A stretch of DNA of 64,000 bases from Allodiplogaster sudhausi (GCA_945643635.1 CALZFC010000020.1:1359501-1423500); one strand, 5' to 3'; positions 21,638-34,063 are shown, numbered from the stretch's first letter. Program-made: numbers and translations. Notes: generated by a model not told the origin, from the sequence alone.

Positions 21638-23529
21638 GTCAATGGAGAGAAAATGACTGGTGGCCTGATCAAATTCGAGATTGTGTCGGCGATGGTGTCG
21701 GACGGTTGGAATTGAGCCCGTTGAACATGGCTGTGTTGAGACCACGAAGATGCCACATAGTAGCCTTGCCTGGAGGTTAGAGAAGCTTTTGCATTCCGCT
21801 GAAACTTTTAAAGAGAGAAACTCTCTCCATTTTCCAACGACAAAAGGAATATATAAATAATGTAAGCTGTTATGTTGTTTACAAAAGAAATAATGCACAA
21901 AATTGATGAAGAGTGAAAAAAAAGTTTTCAAAAAGAATGCATGTAGAAAAGTTCGGGCCAGAATATAATAAAATAATTTTTTCTTAAAATACCAGCATGA
22001 AAGGCAAAGTATGAACTAATTTTTCTGTGACATGGCAAGTATCAATTAGATGGAAGGAGAGGATGGGGTGCCCATTGCTATACATGAGAAATTCCAACTG
22101 AGCTACATAGGTTGCTGCGCCCTTCCTAATAATTAAATTGCCGTTGTTAAATATGCTCAGTTCCAGTAAGTTTTTTTTAAATTTTATTTTTAAATGTTTG
22201 CTATTGCAGGAGCAGAGGAACAGAAAAGAGATTTTTTTAGACGGCCTTTGCCCGATGATTATTCAAATGGTGATATTGCGCTTAGTTGAATTACCTGGGA
22301 GTCGTCCGGAATGGATCCGGTTGATGTCACTTCGTTGAATCGATCATTCTTGTTGTTTCGTAAAGAAGTCTTTTTTTATGACGTGTGCGCGCACGGAGTG
22401 TCTATGACTCCAGAATCGACATCTAAAATCATAAGCCTTATTCCTTTTTCATCTATCTTTCTTCATTAAACGTTTTGTAACTTGCACAAAAACGCGCGAA
22501 GATTTCGATGGAATTATACATTTGAAAACAACTGTTGAGAAGGAGATAAAGCTTCTCTTCGCCTCGTTCGCGAATAGGTAACCGAAGGAAGGTTCAGCAG
22601 GCAAGGAGAACTACTTTACGACATTTTCACCTGTTTTGTATGTGCTATTTTCAAGTATATGTACAATGTACTATATAACAATATGTCCGTTGACGCAGAG
22701 ATGTGAGGCAATCTATTTAAAGTTTGCGGAATGCCAGCCTTCATACTGCTCATGGCAACCCTTTCAACCGTCTAGTTGCTCATCTACTGCAGAAATATAC
22801 AGTGTGCCCTCACACATCTATTAACAGTAGTAGCGCTGTTAAAAAATTAAGCTAATGAAAATTAGGCTTTAGTATTTGGGGTTCTACTACGTTGAGACAG
22901 CGTCGCTACTCTCTTTGAGCAATTAGAGAGCGCTGCGATAGGACCCGTCCCTCGCAAGGTATTGAACAAATTTTACCCCCGTGGGGTAATTTGAGAGAAA
23001 ATACTGCATGCCTAATAAGGAGCAAGAGGAGTTTCAAAAATATACTTTATTCCTTTGATCTTTGTTTGGTTTTTGCTGGTATTTTATTTTAGTTGCATTA
23101 CAGAATAACTTTTAGGACTAATTGTGATTCAATATCATGTTCTTACGTGGTAGCTGCCCTCTTTCTGAAATTCATTTACTCGGCCTGAGATGCAGAAGGT
23201 CAGCAGGATAAAATCGGTCATATACTACTATGCCAACAGCAATAATGACTTTTATATATGCTCAGGGTATCATTGAACTTGTACAGATCTTGTTGTGCCA
23301 CCTTCTTTAATCAAGAGCCTGGCAATTAACTTTGGAAGACAACTGAAACGTAGTATAATTCATTATTCACACTTGAGAAATATTTGTGCGTGCATTATAC
23401 GAGAAGCCTTTTATTACGGAGTTTTCTGAATGAATTGCTATGTGGAGCGGAAGAATGTATCAGTATCAGAACTCACTCGTGATTAGTCGTGTTTGAAGAT
23501 AAGAAATTGAGTTTGTCCTCTTTTCCGCT
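21638..23529. other. Gene-free stretch right of the palindrome
   Basis: A possible orphan exon at about 22210-22430 is interrupted by a stop and not recognisable. 22617-22670 is related to the hairpin element at 36683-36785. The block ending 'gagagaaaatactg' near 23008 matches the right end of the repeat at 33650-34021, so it is probably a MITE end. No gene can be supported. Confidence 0.4.
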
Positions 23530-24412
23530 TTACAACCCCTGAACGACTTGAAGGAGGGACAGGCCGAGTACATGGTATGCAACTCGTAATCTTCCGAGTA
23601 CGCTGTTCTTGGATTTGAGCTTTGCTACTCCTTGGTCAACCCCAACGCGCTAGTAATTTGGGAGGTCCGATTCATTTTGTGTCAGTCATAGCCAGATCAC
23701 TTGAAAAGAATGTTCGGATGTTAGTTTGTAATTGAAAGAAGAGTTTTGCAGGCCCAGTACGGTGACCTTTCGAACACTGCGCAGTGCATTATCGACCAGT
23801 TCGTCTCCTCTGGCCAGACAAAGTGGATCCGCCAATCCGGCCTAATCATGCTCCTCCTCCATGGCTACGAGGGAATGGTCCCCGAGCACTCTTCCGCCCG
23901 CCCTGCGCAATTCCTCCTGATGTCCAATGAAGATGACGAGATTGATCCATCTGTCAGTTCTTTTCTTTCTTCCCGTTATTTTCACAATAAAGAGAAGACT
24001 TCCTTTTCTGCTTGCTTCGTTCCTTTCAGCCTCTATTTCTATCATTCAGAAGCTTGCATTCGATAGAATCTTCGAGGCACAACCACTGCACAACACAAAC
24101 TGGATCATCACCAACTGCACAACTCCTGCGAACATCTTTCACATTCTCCGTCGCCAGGTCGTAAATGGTCGAGAAGCAGTTGTGGAAAGAATAATGGTGA
24201 ACAGTTGTACTTACATGGCTCCGGCATTAAGAAAGAACATAGAATAACTGTTGAAGTGTTTGGTGACAATGCCCTTTCGCAAGACCCTGGTGGTGATGGC
24301 CCCGAAATCCCTGCTCCGCCATCCTCTCGCTCGCTCTTCCCTGGCTGACTTCGCTCCAGGGACTGCTTTCCAGAGGCTCATCCCTGACCCCAGCTCCGTT
24401 CAGCGACGTGTC
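23530..24412 (+). pseudogene. 2-oxoglutarate dehydrogenase E1 (OGDH) fragment
   Basis: Blocks of about 23530-23664, 23752-23952, 24067-24157 and 24263-24410 encode consecutive pieces of the C-terminal transketolase-like half of OGDH E1: [10 protein letters not shown] and [88 protein letters not shown]. In the living enzyme this region belongs to the mitochondrial thiamine-diphosphate E1 component. Here a TAA interrupts the first block at about 23588, junction phases are imperfect, the last block lacks a clean AG acceptor, and the sequence breaks off at 24412 into a C-rich repeat. The rest of the gene is absent from the window. Retained introns show a DNA-level duplication, not a retrocopy. 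Confidence 0.85.
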
Positions 24413-24545
24413 TTCCCCCCCCCCCTCCAATAGTGCCCCCCCCCATAAAACTCTAATACCTCAGCACGAGACGTATTTTGAATGGATCCTGGAGGCATGA
24501 GATGCTCTTCACAATGAAGTGATTGCAAATTCATTCAAAAACTGT
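24412..24545 (+). repeat. Dispersed C-rich repeat (MITE fragment)
   Basis: The sequence 'ctccaatagtgcccccc', 'gagacgtattttgaatggat' and 'ttcaaaaactgtgg' matches 33718-33845 with about 85% similarity by eye. It truncates the OGDH fragment exactly at its left edge. Confidence 0.75.
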
Positions 24546-25056
24546 GGCCCCAGCACGAATCCTCAAAATTGAATGTTGTTTTGAATGTAGAAAAGGGCAG
24601 CTTGCCTTTGGTGTGCTGCATCCAGATGAGAAGGAAGCCGCGGCGAGTGAGAGCGCAGTGCCGGACGGCCACCTTCGAGTAGGAACTGCGGATTCAGCCC
24701 TGCAAGTCTCTGCTATTCTCTGCTCATTGGGTCTCTTCTGGCCAGCTCATGGCGCTAATATCAGCATGAATCTCATTTGAAACACTTTCCCGCATGAATC
24801 CTTTGCTCATCTCATGAAATGGGGGGATTTCAACCTTGCTCCTCGTGTAGCTCACGAGTTCTTTTTCAATCATCGCCTCCTTGTCACTCAGACGGAAAAA
24901 TCGATGGTCGGGCATCACACTTGCCTAAATGTTTAGATTCTAGATTTAAAATGTTTAAAAGTTTGTTCAATAAAAAAATTACCGTGATGAGATCTGAGGA
25001 GATCGTAAAGTTGGCCATTTCAGTGGGGCGGCCTTCAACAGGGGGCTGCATGGGGT

Positions 25057-25093
<37 letters not shown>

Positions 25094-25837
25094 AGTAAGT
25101 AGTTGGGAGAGAGAAGAAGCAAGGCGACAGATCGCGGGGGAAGAAGAGACGAGTAATGACTAGAAACACAGTGAGATTCCAATGATGAAAACATATTTCT
25201 AGAATTCTTAGCTGAAAGTATAGCATTATCATCAAATCATATAAACGTGCTAATATGAAAACTACAATAGTTTTTTTGGCATCCTTCTTCTTACTTTCAC
25301 GTAATCCCCCTCTTTGAAGTGTGTCTTTCTTGAGATCATGTTTGCTGAAAGTTTTTTAATAATAGAGCTCTTTTTGATTGCAGATCTAATTTGCAGCGGC
25401 TGTCATAAAACGATTAGATGTCCATATATACATATGTATATTGCGCAGCAGCAATCATTGGCTTCACACATTCTCGTCCGTTTTCAACACAATATTTTGT
25501 TCCATATCAAGAAAGTGTGATATTTTATAGTCGTGAAGCAAGACAATACGAAGCAGTGAAAGAAGTCTGCGAGCTAGAGATGCATAGGAAATGTGTTAGG
25601 ACGAAGGAACAAGTTCCTTGATCATTGAAAAGAGACTCTATGAATGAAGAAGACGCAGAAACTAAGAAGAAAGGGCTTTAGATTGTTGCAAAGCCTCGCC
25701 TCAACCATGACTTCACTTCCTTTTAATGTACAGAACAACACTTTAGTTTTAGCATGAAAACAAAAGAACTTCGAAGTGTTTCAGCTCTAGCCGCGGTCAT
25801 TCAAAATAAGACAAATTTGCAGAAGAACGTATCGAAG
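24546..25837. other. Gene-free stretch before the channel gene
   Basis: Two short frames on the minus strand (24724-24918 and around 24600-24700) look protein-like but match nothing I recognise. A pure GA tract lies at 25059-25090. An upstream promoter of the channel gene presumably lies near 25.7 kb but no TATA box stands out. Confidence 0.35.
25059..25090. repeat. GA microsatellite
   Basis: Pure (GA)n run of about 32 bp. Confidence 0.93.
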
Positions 25838-28800
25838 ATGACATGGCTCGTCTTACAGCTTTTGCTAGGTACTGTACATCATTTTCTTTCGCACTTTATC
25901 TTCTCTCTCAACTTCGACATTAAGCCAATGTCATTCATTCAATGACATTGGCTTCAGCTGAGTCAATTAGTCGTAGTTGGTACTAGCATAGAAAAGATAG
26001 AATCCCTTGCAGCATCCCTTGTGTATTCCGAAAGACGAATATGCAAAGATGGATGCGAGTACTACATGCACAGTGGCTCGTGCGGCTCGTTCTCCTGCTC
26101 CAGCTCCGCCCTGAGTTTGGTAGCCGACACTGACGACGTCTGCGCTCTCTCTTGCACGTTCGGCAGACTAATCGGATTGGTTTCTCTCGCTCGCAGATTA
26201 TTTCTCTCTTTCTTGCTCCTTTTCATATAAAGATACAATGAAACAGTAGCTTGCAAATATTTTCTTGTGTCAGAATGCGAATTATGGCACGTGGGAAGTG
26301 GTGTCGACTAACATCGCATCTTGTGGCTGGAACCATCACAGCAGCACTCTATTCTGTACATCCTCATCCGGATCCCACATCTTTACCACGGCCATTTCAT
26401 GCACTACTGGTTGCTAATTATTTATATTGTATCATCATATGTGAGAGAGAAAAAGCCTTAAAATCAAACTATAAACTTAGTTTTTTTTTAATTGTTATTT
26501 TCAAACAGACTTAGCTCCAAAATCCAGAGGTTTCGATCAAGAAATTGCAAGAATGTGGCGACGTTTTTATTTATAATGATTAGTAAAGCAGAATAGTTTT
26601 ATCTACATATGTACAACACTTTCGGTTTTTTAAACTTGTATCCAGGATATTAATTAAAATCAGAATCTTATTTTTAAATAAATCCCTTAATTATTCTTCA
26701 AAAATAGAGACTTGTTCCAGAGTCGAAGAAGATCTCCTCTCTCGCCCCTTGCCTGCCCCCTTGCGCGCCCACTACCATTGCAGAAAAGTGAGTAGTGCAG
26801 CTCAATTTAATTCATTAACTAAAAGCAGATATGACCAAACACAAAGTGACATCCACTCAGAAACAAAAGTATACCTTTCCGTGACAAGAGATCGAAATGC
26901 AGATGCCGATCCGAGGACTCAGCTGCGCAGTGCAAGCTGGTCGACTATTCCCCAGTCTGCACTTGCTCATCTTCTCAGTACAGCGGCGAGAACTGCTTAG
27001 CAGACACCACGAGTATGTCAATCAGCTGATTTTCCATGGTATATTACTTGTAGGCACTTATTCAGCTTCAACGGCGACATCGACTTTCTCATCTAGCACC
27101 ACAACTACAACGGCTGCTTCATCCTCCACAACGACGGAGTTTACTACCGGTTCTTGTCCTTCAAACTATTAAAACATATTGAAGTTACCAACACTTTGTC
27201 AAGAAAAGTTGTCATTTGGCATCGATTTTTGCAGACACATCGACGAGTACTCCGAGCACGACAGCTAGCGATCCATCCTTTTATGCACTTCCCCTGCATC
27301 CTCCTGACCAACTCTATCACTGTATGCTAAAATCCTTCCAGATGCAAAGTTCTTCTGAAATTCTAAGAAATGGCTATTCTGATATGTCGCTGAACTAAAA
27401 TTTCAATTTGTAGTGCTGGCGTGCTTTGCCAAACAACAGCCCCCTCTTCTTCCTCTTCCACCGAAACCTCTCCGTCATCTCTCTCTCCCACTTCAACGAC
27501 TCCTTCTTCTTTTATTCTTGCCACAATCGCATCATCGTCCACACTTTCTGCTTCGTCCACACTCTCTTCTTCGTCCACACTCTCTTCATCGTCCACACTC
27601 TCTTTTTCGTCCACACTCTCTCCTTCGTCCACACTCTCTTCTTCATCCACACTCTCTGCTTCGTCCGCAGAATCTTCATCGAAGCCTCCAGAACACTTGA
27701 CTGCGGTAAGCTTTATAATTGATTTTTTTGAGACATCTCAATGAAAGTGATAAAGTCACTCACCAAATGTCCTAATTCCTTGCAGCCTTCTACATCTCCA
27801 GATACTTCTTTAACAAGCAGTTCAGTTGACTCCAGCGACTGCTCAACATATATCACCGCCACAGGACAAGTATTGAGCAACAGGTGAGAGACAAAGCGAA
27901 AAAGAGTGAAAGAAGGAAACAAGTTGGTTATAACGCATTTTCCTGATCTCGGGTTGAGATGCGTCCAAGTAGACGCGGGTGCCTTGTGCAAGGTTGTCAA
28001 GGTTTCTGAAGAATGCACGTGCTCCAAGAACTACACTGGAACGACCTGCTCCGTTTGTTAGAAACTGTCCAAAACATTATTAACATTTATAAACATTCGC
28101 AGTAGGCTTGGATTGTGTATCTCCTTTGTTTCTTGTAGCAAAGGAGTCGCTTGACCGCATCACTGACTTGATTGGCAACGATTCACTCGCTCGCCTCCTT
28201 CAGGCACGACAATCTCTCTTTCTTGATAAATGACCACGCAGTACAAATATAAGTGTGTTACTTGGCAGGTGCTCGACGAAGGAAGGAAGTCCCCGGCCGT
28301 GTTCACTTCCAAGTTACCGGCCTTGCTCAGCTTCCTGCCAGACAGCGCAATGGAAAGACTCAGCTGGACTGTTGAGGAAATCATCAAAGCTGCTACTTTT
28401 GGGGGAAGAGTGGTCGACATCAGGTTAATTCCTTCTCCTGGCAATACTTTGCATTCAAGTGACTAAATATGTACAATGTATGTATATTTGATCGTGATTT
28501 AAAAAAAAGTTCAATTTCATGCGTGAATATGTGTACATTTGAAAACGTATATGAGAACTTTTCAAGTCTATAACTGATTACCCAATTCAGCTCGAACTTC
28601 CTCTTAAACCGAGATCCTTCTCTCGGTAATTGCTTCACTTTCAATGACCGACGACTCAATGCAACATTCACGCAAAGACTGGATGGCGAGAGAGGGGGTG
28701 CGCACTCCATTCTTCGTTCTTCTTCATTTTTACTTCCTTCTTCACTCTCTTTGTCCCCTTAGGCCTGAGTGTAGACATCAGCGGCGGAGAGGCACAACAA

Positions 28801-31800
28801 GTGCCGTGGACTGACGTGGCCGGCGTCAACATCTACATTCATGATCGTCTGTTTTCTTTCTTTCTTCACTCTTGAAAATCTTAGAACAGGAAGTTGCTAT
28901 GTCACTCTTGTTGCTAATGTATGCAGACAAACCAGCATTACTGTTCTTTTCAAGCTAACAAGGACATCTACATTGAGAGTAGACCTCAATTCTCGCGCTC
29001 TGGCATCTGCCAAACCATTCGAATAAACAAGGTAAAATTCGGTGATTGGGATACAATAGTAAATATACACTTGTATGCACGTACGTACGTGAGTACATTA
29101 CATGCTTCTTAGAAGGAACATATACACATGTATGTATGTATCTACAGTGATAAAGATTGCGTTCAGGCAGTCACGACCGTGGAGTCGATGGGAGAGGGAT
29201 GTGTGCGAGACAGAGCAGACTTCTCGGGTTCATTCTACTTTGGCGGCGACTACACTTTAGATGTGATTAATGGAAGAGGGAATACCGCATAGAATGAGAT
29301 GAGTGTTCGCAGGGCTGCTACCGCTCTTGCTACCAGGACGGAGTCTTCGCTGACTGCGGTTGCATGGACGCGGCCTATGCAAGGCGGCAAGGCGTTCACG
29401 TATGCAATTTTAGCAACGGCACCTTTCCGTTTTGTCTTGGCTAACATAAATAGAAATATCTGATCTGATATTCCTTTTCGAACTCTTTCTTCTTAGTAAT
29501 CGTCACGCTTAAATTGTCTGGAATACCTTCAGTGAGTTGCATAGACGAAGTGCTGGCTCGCCGTGGCTTTAACTCTGCTGCGTGGCCCGAGTGCATCTGC
29601 CCGCCCCCTTGCCATATGGTCGACTACTTTGCTCTTCCCATGCAGACTAAACACACTAAGGCATTTGGTGTAAGTCACTTTTTAAATTAAAAGAAAAAAA
29701 CAAAGAAATGGAAAAATATGTCACCAAAAAATCACCCTAACAAACACAAGAAACTGAGTAAAAGTGTCTAATATTGTTCAAATTTCAATTGAAATTATTT
29801 AAATTAATCTAATTAATTTTTGTACCTGAAGTGCTGGGCGGTGACTGTACATACAGTACCGTCCAACATTATTGAGTCCGAAATTAATACAATTAACCCG
29901 ATTAATAAAATTAATAAAATTAATTTTAATAATTCAAACTTGACTTGCGAAGTGCTGAGGACGTGTAATTTCCTCGGAGGATTTTATGTTTTTTTTTCAT
30001 TGCGCATTACCGTGGAAAAACCGTTTTCCAAAATATGTCGAAAGGACAAAAATCTTACAATGTGATAAAAAAAAATTTTATCAGAATTTTTTTTACGAGA
30101 TGTTCGGCTGAGAAAAGAGCTGGCTGAATCCAGAGGTGTCAACGGCCCGGCCCCACTTCCCATGGCCCCGGGCCGGGCCGAGCCGGGGCCAAAAAAAGTG
30201 GGCCGGCCCGCAGGCCCGTTTTATTCTCGATAAGCACACGATGTCGTCCAATCAGGACGACTGTCATTTCACATGCCACCGCATGTGAAATGCAAAACTT
30301 CCCATATTTATTTTTTTTCTAAAATATTTACTTCTATACATTAAAAATCATTCTTTGTACCATGAAATTCTTTTTGTGAAAAATATTCATTCTGAGCAGA
30401 GCAGGACCTTCCCCCTACAGCACTACAAGGGCTGAACGTCTATCTACTCTTAGGTGGAATGTTATGTTAAGCCAATATTCCCCATGCTACCTCTTGGTTA
30501 TTTTAAAAAGCAGTAACTTCTTGGTTCTCTTTCGGATTGTGCTTCATTTTCTAATCTCTGAAAACATATTCTTGAGAAGTGGTAATAAATTTTCGATCTG
30601 ATAAACCATTTTATTAGAACCGAGAACCAATTGATTCTACAGTAGTAGATCGAAGACATATGGAACGCGCACTCAAATATATGGCCCTCCTTCTTATTAG
30701 AAGCCGCGTGAAAAATAAGGTGGTTAACACCCAAAGATTCACGCTGGCCCAGATTTGTAAGTGTACTATTTAGAAAAATTTATCTACCTTTTTAAAACTA
30801 TTGGTTAATTGTTCAGTGAACGGCTCCTTTAAAGGAAATCATAAGGGAAAAACTCCTACAACTATTAGCGGCCCGATAACTTAAAAGTACGGTGTTAGCA
30901 ATCCACAGAAGTGGTGCTATATTGCCTCTCGCCTCTCTCCACAGAAACTTGTGGTCTGCGCGACGGGCAGGTAAGCCTATATGTTACGCAAAACCCGGCA
31001 AATGGTGGTTGCTTGCACCATATGTTTGCAATTCAAGGGCATCAGTCGAATGGCCCTATCGGCCACAGTGTTGCTCTGACAAATAAATGGCGGGAAAATA
31101 AAATTTTGCAAATTCAAAGTAGAGAATGTTTTAAATTTCTTAAGGCAGAGAGATTTTTGTGACTTCATGACACTTGCAATCGAAGGTTCTAGCTCAACCT
31201 GACCAAATAAAGCGAAAAAACAAGACACTATTTATTCGCCTTAGATCTCCTTTAATAGAAATAATATGTGTTTACTGACAAACATTCAGAATTTATATGG
31301 CTAAATATGTAAACATGTTGAACAATATAAATACTAAATTTTAAGGTACATAGTAATAGTAGTTCATCGGGATTTTTTACCCGAATTAAAAAAAACGGGC
31401 TCAAACGGGCCTTCGGGCTGGGCCGGGTCCAAAATTCTAGGGCCCGCAAATGGCACGGGCTGAGCAGGCCGAGCCCAAAAATTTTGGGTTATATAAAAGC
31501 TCAGCCTGAATCCAGCAGCCAAACAACAAACAACAACATTTAGTGAAATTTTCTGAGCACTTCTTATTTTATTTGAGTTTGTTCTTTTGTTTTGCTTGAG
31601 TTTCTTATCTTATTTGGGTATAAATGATAAGAAAAATGAAAAATAAAAATTTTCTGTAGCAGGCAAAAAACGTGCTCTTGCTGAGCATCGAACACCGGAT
31701 CTTGGGAGTCCTGTATTTGTCGCAATACACCACACGCAGCTTGAGTGCAATGGAATGTATCTTTCCAATCACATTGTCTGCAGCCTCACCAAAGAAGCAT

Positions 31801-33051
31801 TGATGATATCTCTCCCTCTTATTTCGATCTCTTTTCATTTTAACAATAAGCGATACCTACATTTTTGGTTGATTTTTGGTCGGGTCCGGTCAGGAGCAAA
31901 ATCTCTCTTTCTCTCTCTCCCTCTCTCTCTCCCTCTCTCTCTCAATCTGTCTGTCTGTCTCTCCCACTCTCTTTTTCTCTCTCTCTTTCTTTGCCTATTT
32001 CCAGGTACAAACAAGACAGCGACACAAACGGATCACTGGTTATTTACCAAACACGCCCCTTAATCACGCTTTCAATCTTAACTATATAGCCGAAACACGT
32101 TCTCAATGCTTTATTTCTTGTGTTTTGGCTCTTACATTAGGTGTTGAGTAACAATATTTCTTTGATAAGGCTGTGGGCACTGTGATAATAAAGGCAATTT
32201 TTTTATTATAAGTAGGGGATGGTGTATTACGACAGCGTTTGACTGTAAACCCCAAGGTCCGGTGTTCGATGCTCTGCAAAGGCAAAATTTTTACCCGCTA
32301 CAGAAAAATTTTATTTTTTTTTATTTTTTTTTTCATCATTTATACAAATATGATAAGAAACTCAAGCAAAACAAAGAAAGAAACTCAAACAAAATAAAAA
32401 ATGCTTAGAAAATTTCACTCTAATTTGTTGTTTGTAGTTAGGCTGCTAGATTCAGCCAGCTCTTTTCTCAGCCGAACACCGCGTAAAAAAAATTCCGCTA
32501 ACCATAAGCAGCGCAACTTTGTCACATCGTCAGCTTTTTGTCATTTCGACATAGTTAGGAAAACGGTTTTCCAGGGTTATACGCTATGAAAAAAAACAAA
32601 CATAAAACCCTCCGAGGAAATCGCAACACTTCGCAATTCCAGTTTGAATTATTAAAATTAATTCTATTAATTCAATTAATCGGATTAATCGGATTAATTT
32701 CGGACCTAACAATGTTGAACGGTACTGTATAAGATTGTGCTTTATTCAGCTCTCAGTTCTTTGGTGCAAACAAATTCTTTCAGAGTAAGATTTCCGTCTT
32801 TTTCGAGCAGTCTCAAGTCTTCGTAACAAACGAAAAGATGAAGATTTCGGTAAGCTGAAGAATCTGCCAAGAAAAACATGGCTGAGTTTCTTCGTATTTG
32901 GCAGCGTTCCTACGTGTTCGGTTCGCTCGGCTCCTTCTCTGGCCTCCTGCTCGGCGCGTCTCTCGTCTTCATCGCGGAGCTCTTTTATCTCCCCAAATAT
33001 GTATTCTACGATCGTTTGCACCTAATGACTGGTTCGATCTTTCGAACTTAA
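25838..33051 (+). CDS. DEG/ENaC channel with Ser/Thr-rich and EGF-like ectodomain (EGAS-like)
   Basis: About 18 short exons are inferred. An N-terminal hydrophobic start (MTWLVLQLLL, 25838) leads to Cys-rich exons (CEYYMHSGSCGSFSC near 26.07 kb; WEVVSTNIASCGWNHH near 26.3 kb), Ser/Thr-rich exons (27.05-27.88 kb, including an 18-bp repeat) and an EGF-like piece (CTCSKNYTGTTC, 28.0 kb). The amiloride-sensitive channel part follows: SLGNCFTFND (28.62 kb), GLSVDISGGE with VPWTDVAGVNIYIHD (28.78 kb), CYRSCYQDGVFADCGC (29.32 kb), CICPPPCHMVDYFALP (29.6 kb), KISVFFEQSQVFVTN (32.8 kb). The last helix is GSLGSFSGLLLGASLVFIAE with a G-A-S selectivity-filter motif; TAA at 33049. This order matches nematode EGAS proteins: cation channels with EGF domains in the plasma membrane. 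A 2.9-kb transposon lies in the intron at 29.67-32.75 kb. N-terminal exon joins are uncertain and one GC donor may occur near 28203; the first hydrophobic stretch could be a signal or TM1. Confidence 0.75.
25921..25953. repeat. Small hairpin in intron 1 of the channel gene
   Basis: 'aagccaatgtcatt' is followed after a few bases by its reverse complement. Confidence 0.8.
27540..27668 (+). repeat. 18-bp coding repeat, seven copies
   Basis: Units of the form 'acactctcttcttcgtcc' encode repeated S-T-L-S-x-S in the Ser/Thr-rich part of the channel gene. Because 18 is a multiple of 3, copy-number change keeps the frame. Confidence 0.9.
29854..32727. mobile_element. Foldback DNA transposon with long terminal inverted repeats
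   Basis: It begins CAGTACCGTCCAACATT at 29854 after TA and ends with an inverted version (AATGTTGAACGGTACTG) at 32727 before TA. CAGT..ACTG ends at a TA target fit the Tc1/mariner-pogo group. The inverted repeats continue inward for about 500 bp on each side (29854-30131 plus 31506-31735 on the left, about 32222-32727 on the right), with a central CT-rich part sharing 'gggtccggtcaggagcaaaa' with 41452. No transposase frame is visible, so it is non-autonomous. A related half element ends at 46610. It lies in an intron of the channel gene. Confidence 0.85.
30132..31505. mobile_element. Element nested in the left inverted repeat of the foldback transposon
   Basis: The 8 bases 'ctgaatcc' occur at 30124-30131 and again at 31506-31513, and the sequence on either side continues the foldback repeat, so the 1374 bp between were inserted. 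The ends are rich in gggccggg-type motifs (30150-30215 and 31395-31475), as in the hAT MITE at 61439-61822. An 8-bp duplication is the hAT rule, though terminal inverted repeats are weak here. No transposase is recognisable. Confidence 0.7.
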
Positions 33052-33649
33052 GATTGCTAATAAAGGAGATCCATTCTTGTTATAAATACTTGATTGATGT
33101 ACATTTGACTCGTTGCTGGTAATGATAAACACTGATGATATACATACTCTCCTTGAGCAGAAGGAATTCATTTCCAAGGCCTTTGATGTGCAGAAGAGAG
33201 CACTCGAGAGCTTCAAGTCCTAGACATGCTGCCCCAATGACCCTAGCAAAGCTCGGTCGAGTTGGCCCTCTCTTGTTTCCGGCTCTCTCTTTTTTAAGTG
33301 CTTTCTCGTACCCTCTCTACTTCCAACCCGATCTAGCAGCTCTCATCTTTGAGGGAGACTTCATTTCTGGCTGACGCAAAGCATAGAAATTTTTTTCATC
33401 TCTCTCCATTTGCAGCTATTTCTGCCAGACCTCTTGGGCATTCTTTGAGCTTTATAAAGAGCCATATATGTAAATGGAAGATATAACTCTTATTTCAGAA
33501 CTAGCCGAGTATTTGTGCTGACTTTATACAAGAAGCCTTTTGCTGCGTACTCATTTTTAATGATATTTGAATAGATAGCTGTGAGAAAGAGGAATACACC
33601 CTCTGTGCCTTCTAGATATGTACATATATCAAGCGGTACGGTCTTCGAT

Positions 33650-34021
33650 CATAACCCCCCCCCCTCTTATATTGTCATTCAAAAATAGTACCCCTCCCTA
33701 TAGTAGAACCTCCCCCCCCCTCCTCCAATAGTGCTTCCCTCCCATAAAAATCTAATACCTTAGCTTGAGACGTATTTTGAATGGATCCTAGAGGAATGAG
33801 ATACTCTTCCCAATTAAGTGATTGCAAATTCTTTCAAAAACTGTGGTAAATCGGATGTAGTAGTGATGATTCCACTGATTTCAAGCAATAATGCTTTGTT
33901 TCTGTTGTTGTCACTCTTTTATTATTTCACATTGAAAAATAGCAGCCCTCCCTCTAATAGTGCCCCTCCCCCGCAGGGGTATTGAAAAAGAGTACCCCCG
34001 GGAGTACTAAGAGAGAAAATA
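33650..34021. mobile_element. C-rich MITE-like repeat ending in 'gagagaaaatac'
   Basis: Internal parts match 24412-24545. The right end ('agagagaaaatacgg') matches the block ending near 23008 ('gagagaaaatactg'). The element abuts a TA microsatellite, so a TA target duplication cannot be verified. No coding capacity. Confidence 0.6.
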
Positions 34022-34022
34022 C

Positions 34023-34062
<40 letters not shown>
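34022..34062. repeat. TA microsatellite
   Basis: About 20 uninterrupted TA units. Confidence 0.95.

Positions 34063-34063
<1 letters not shown>

Noticed and set aside
24724..24918. Minus-strand frame with a charged, protein-like sequence
   Set aside because: No family recognised, no clear splice partners, and flanking DNA is made of repeats and a pseudogene.
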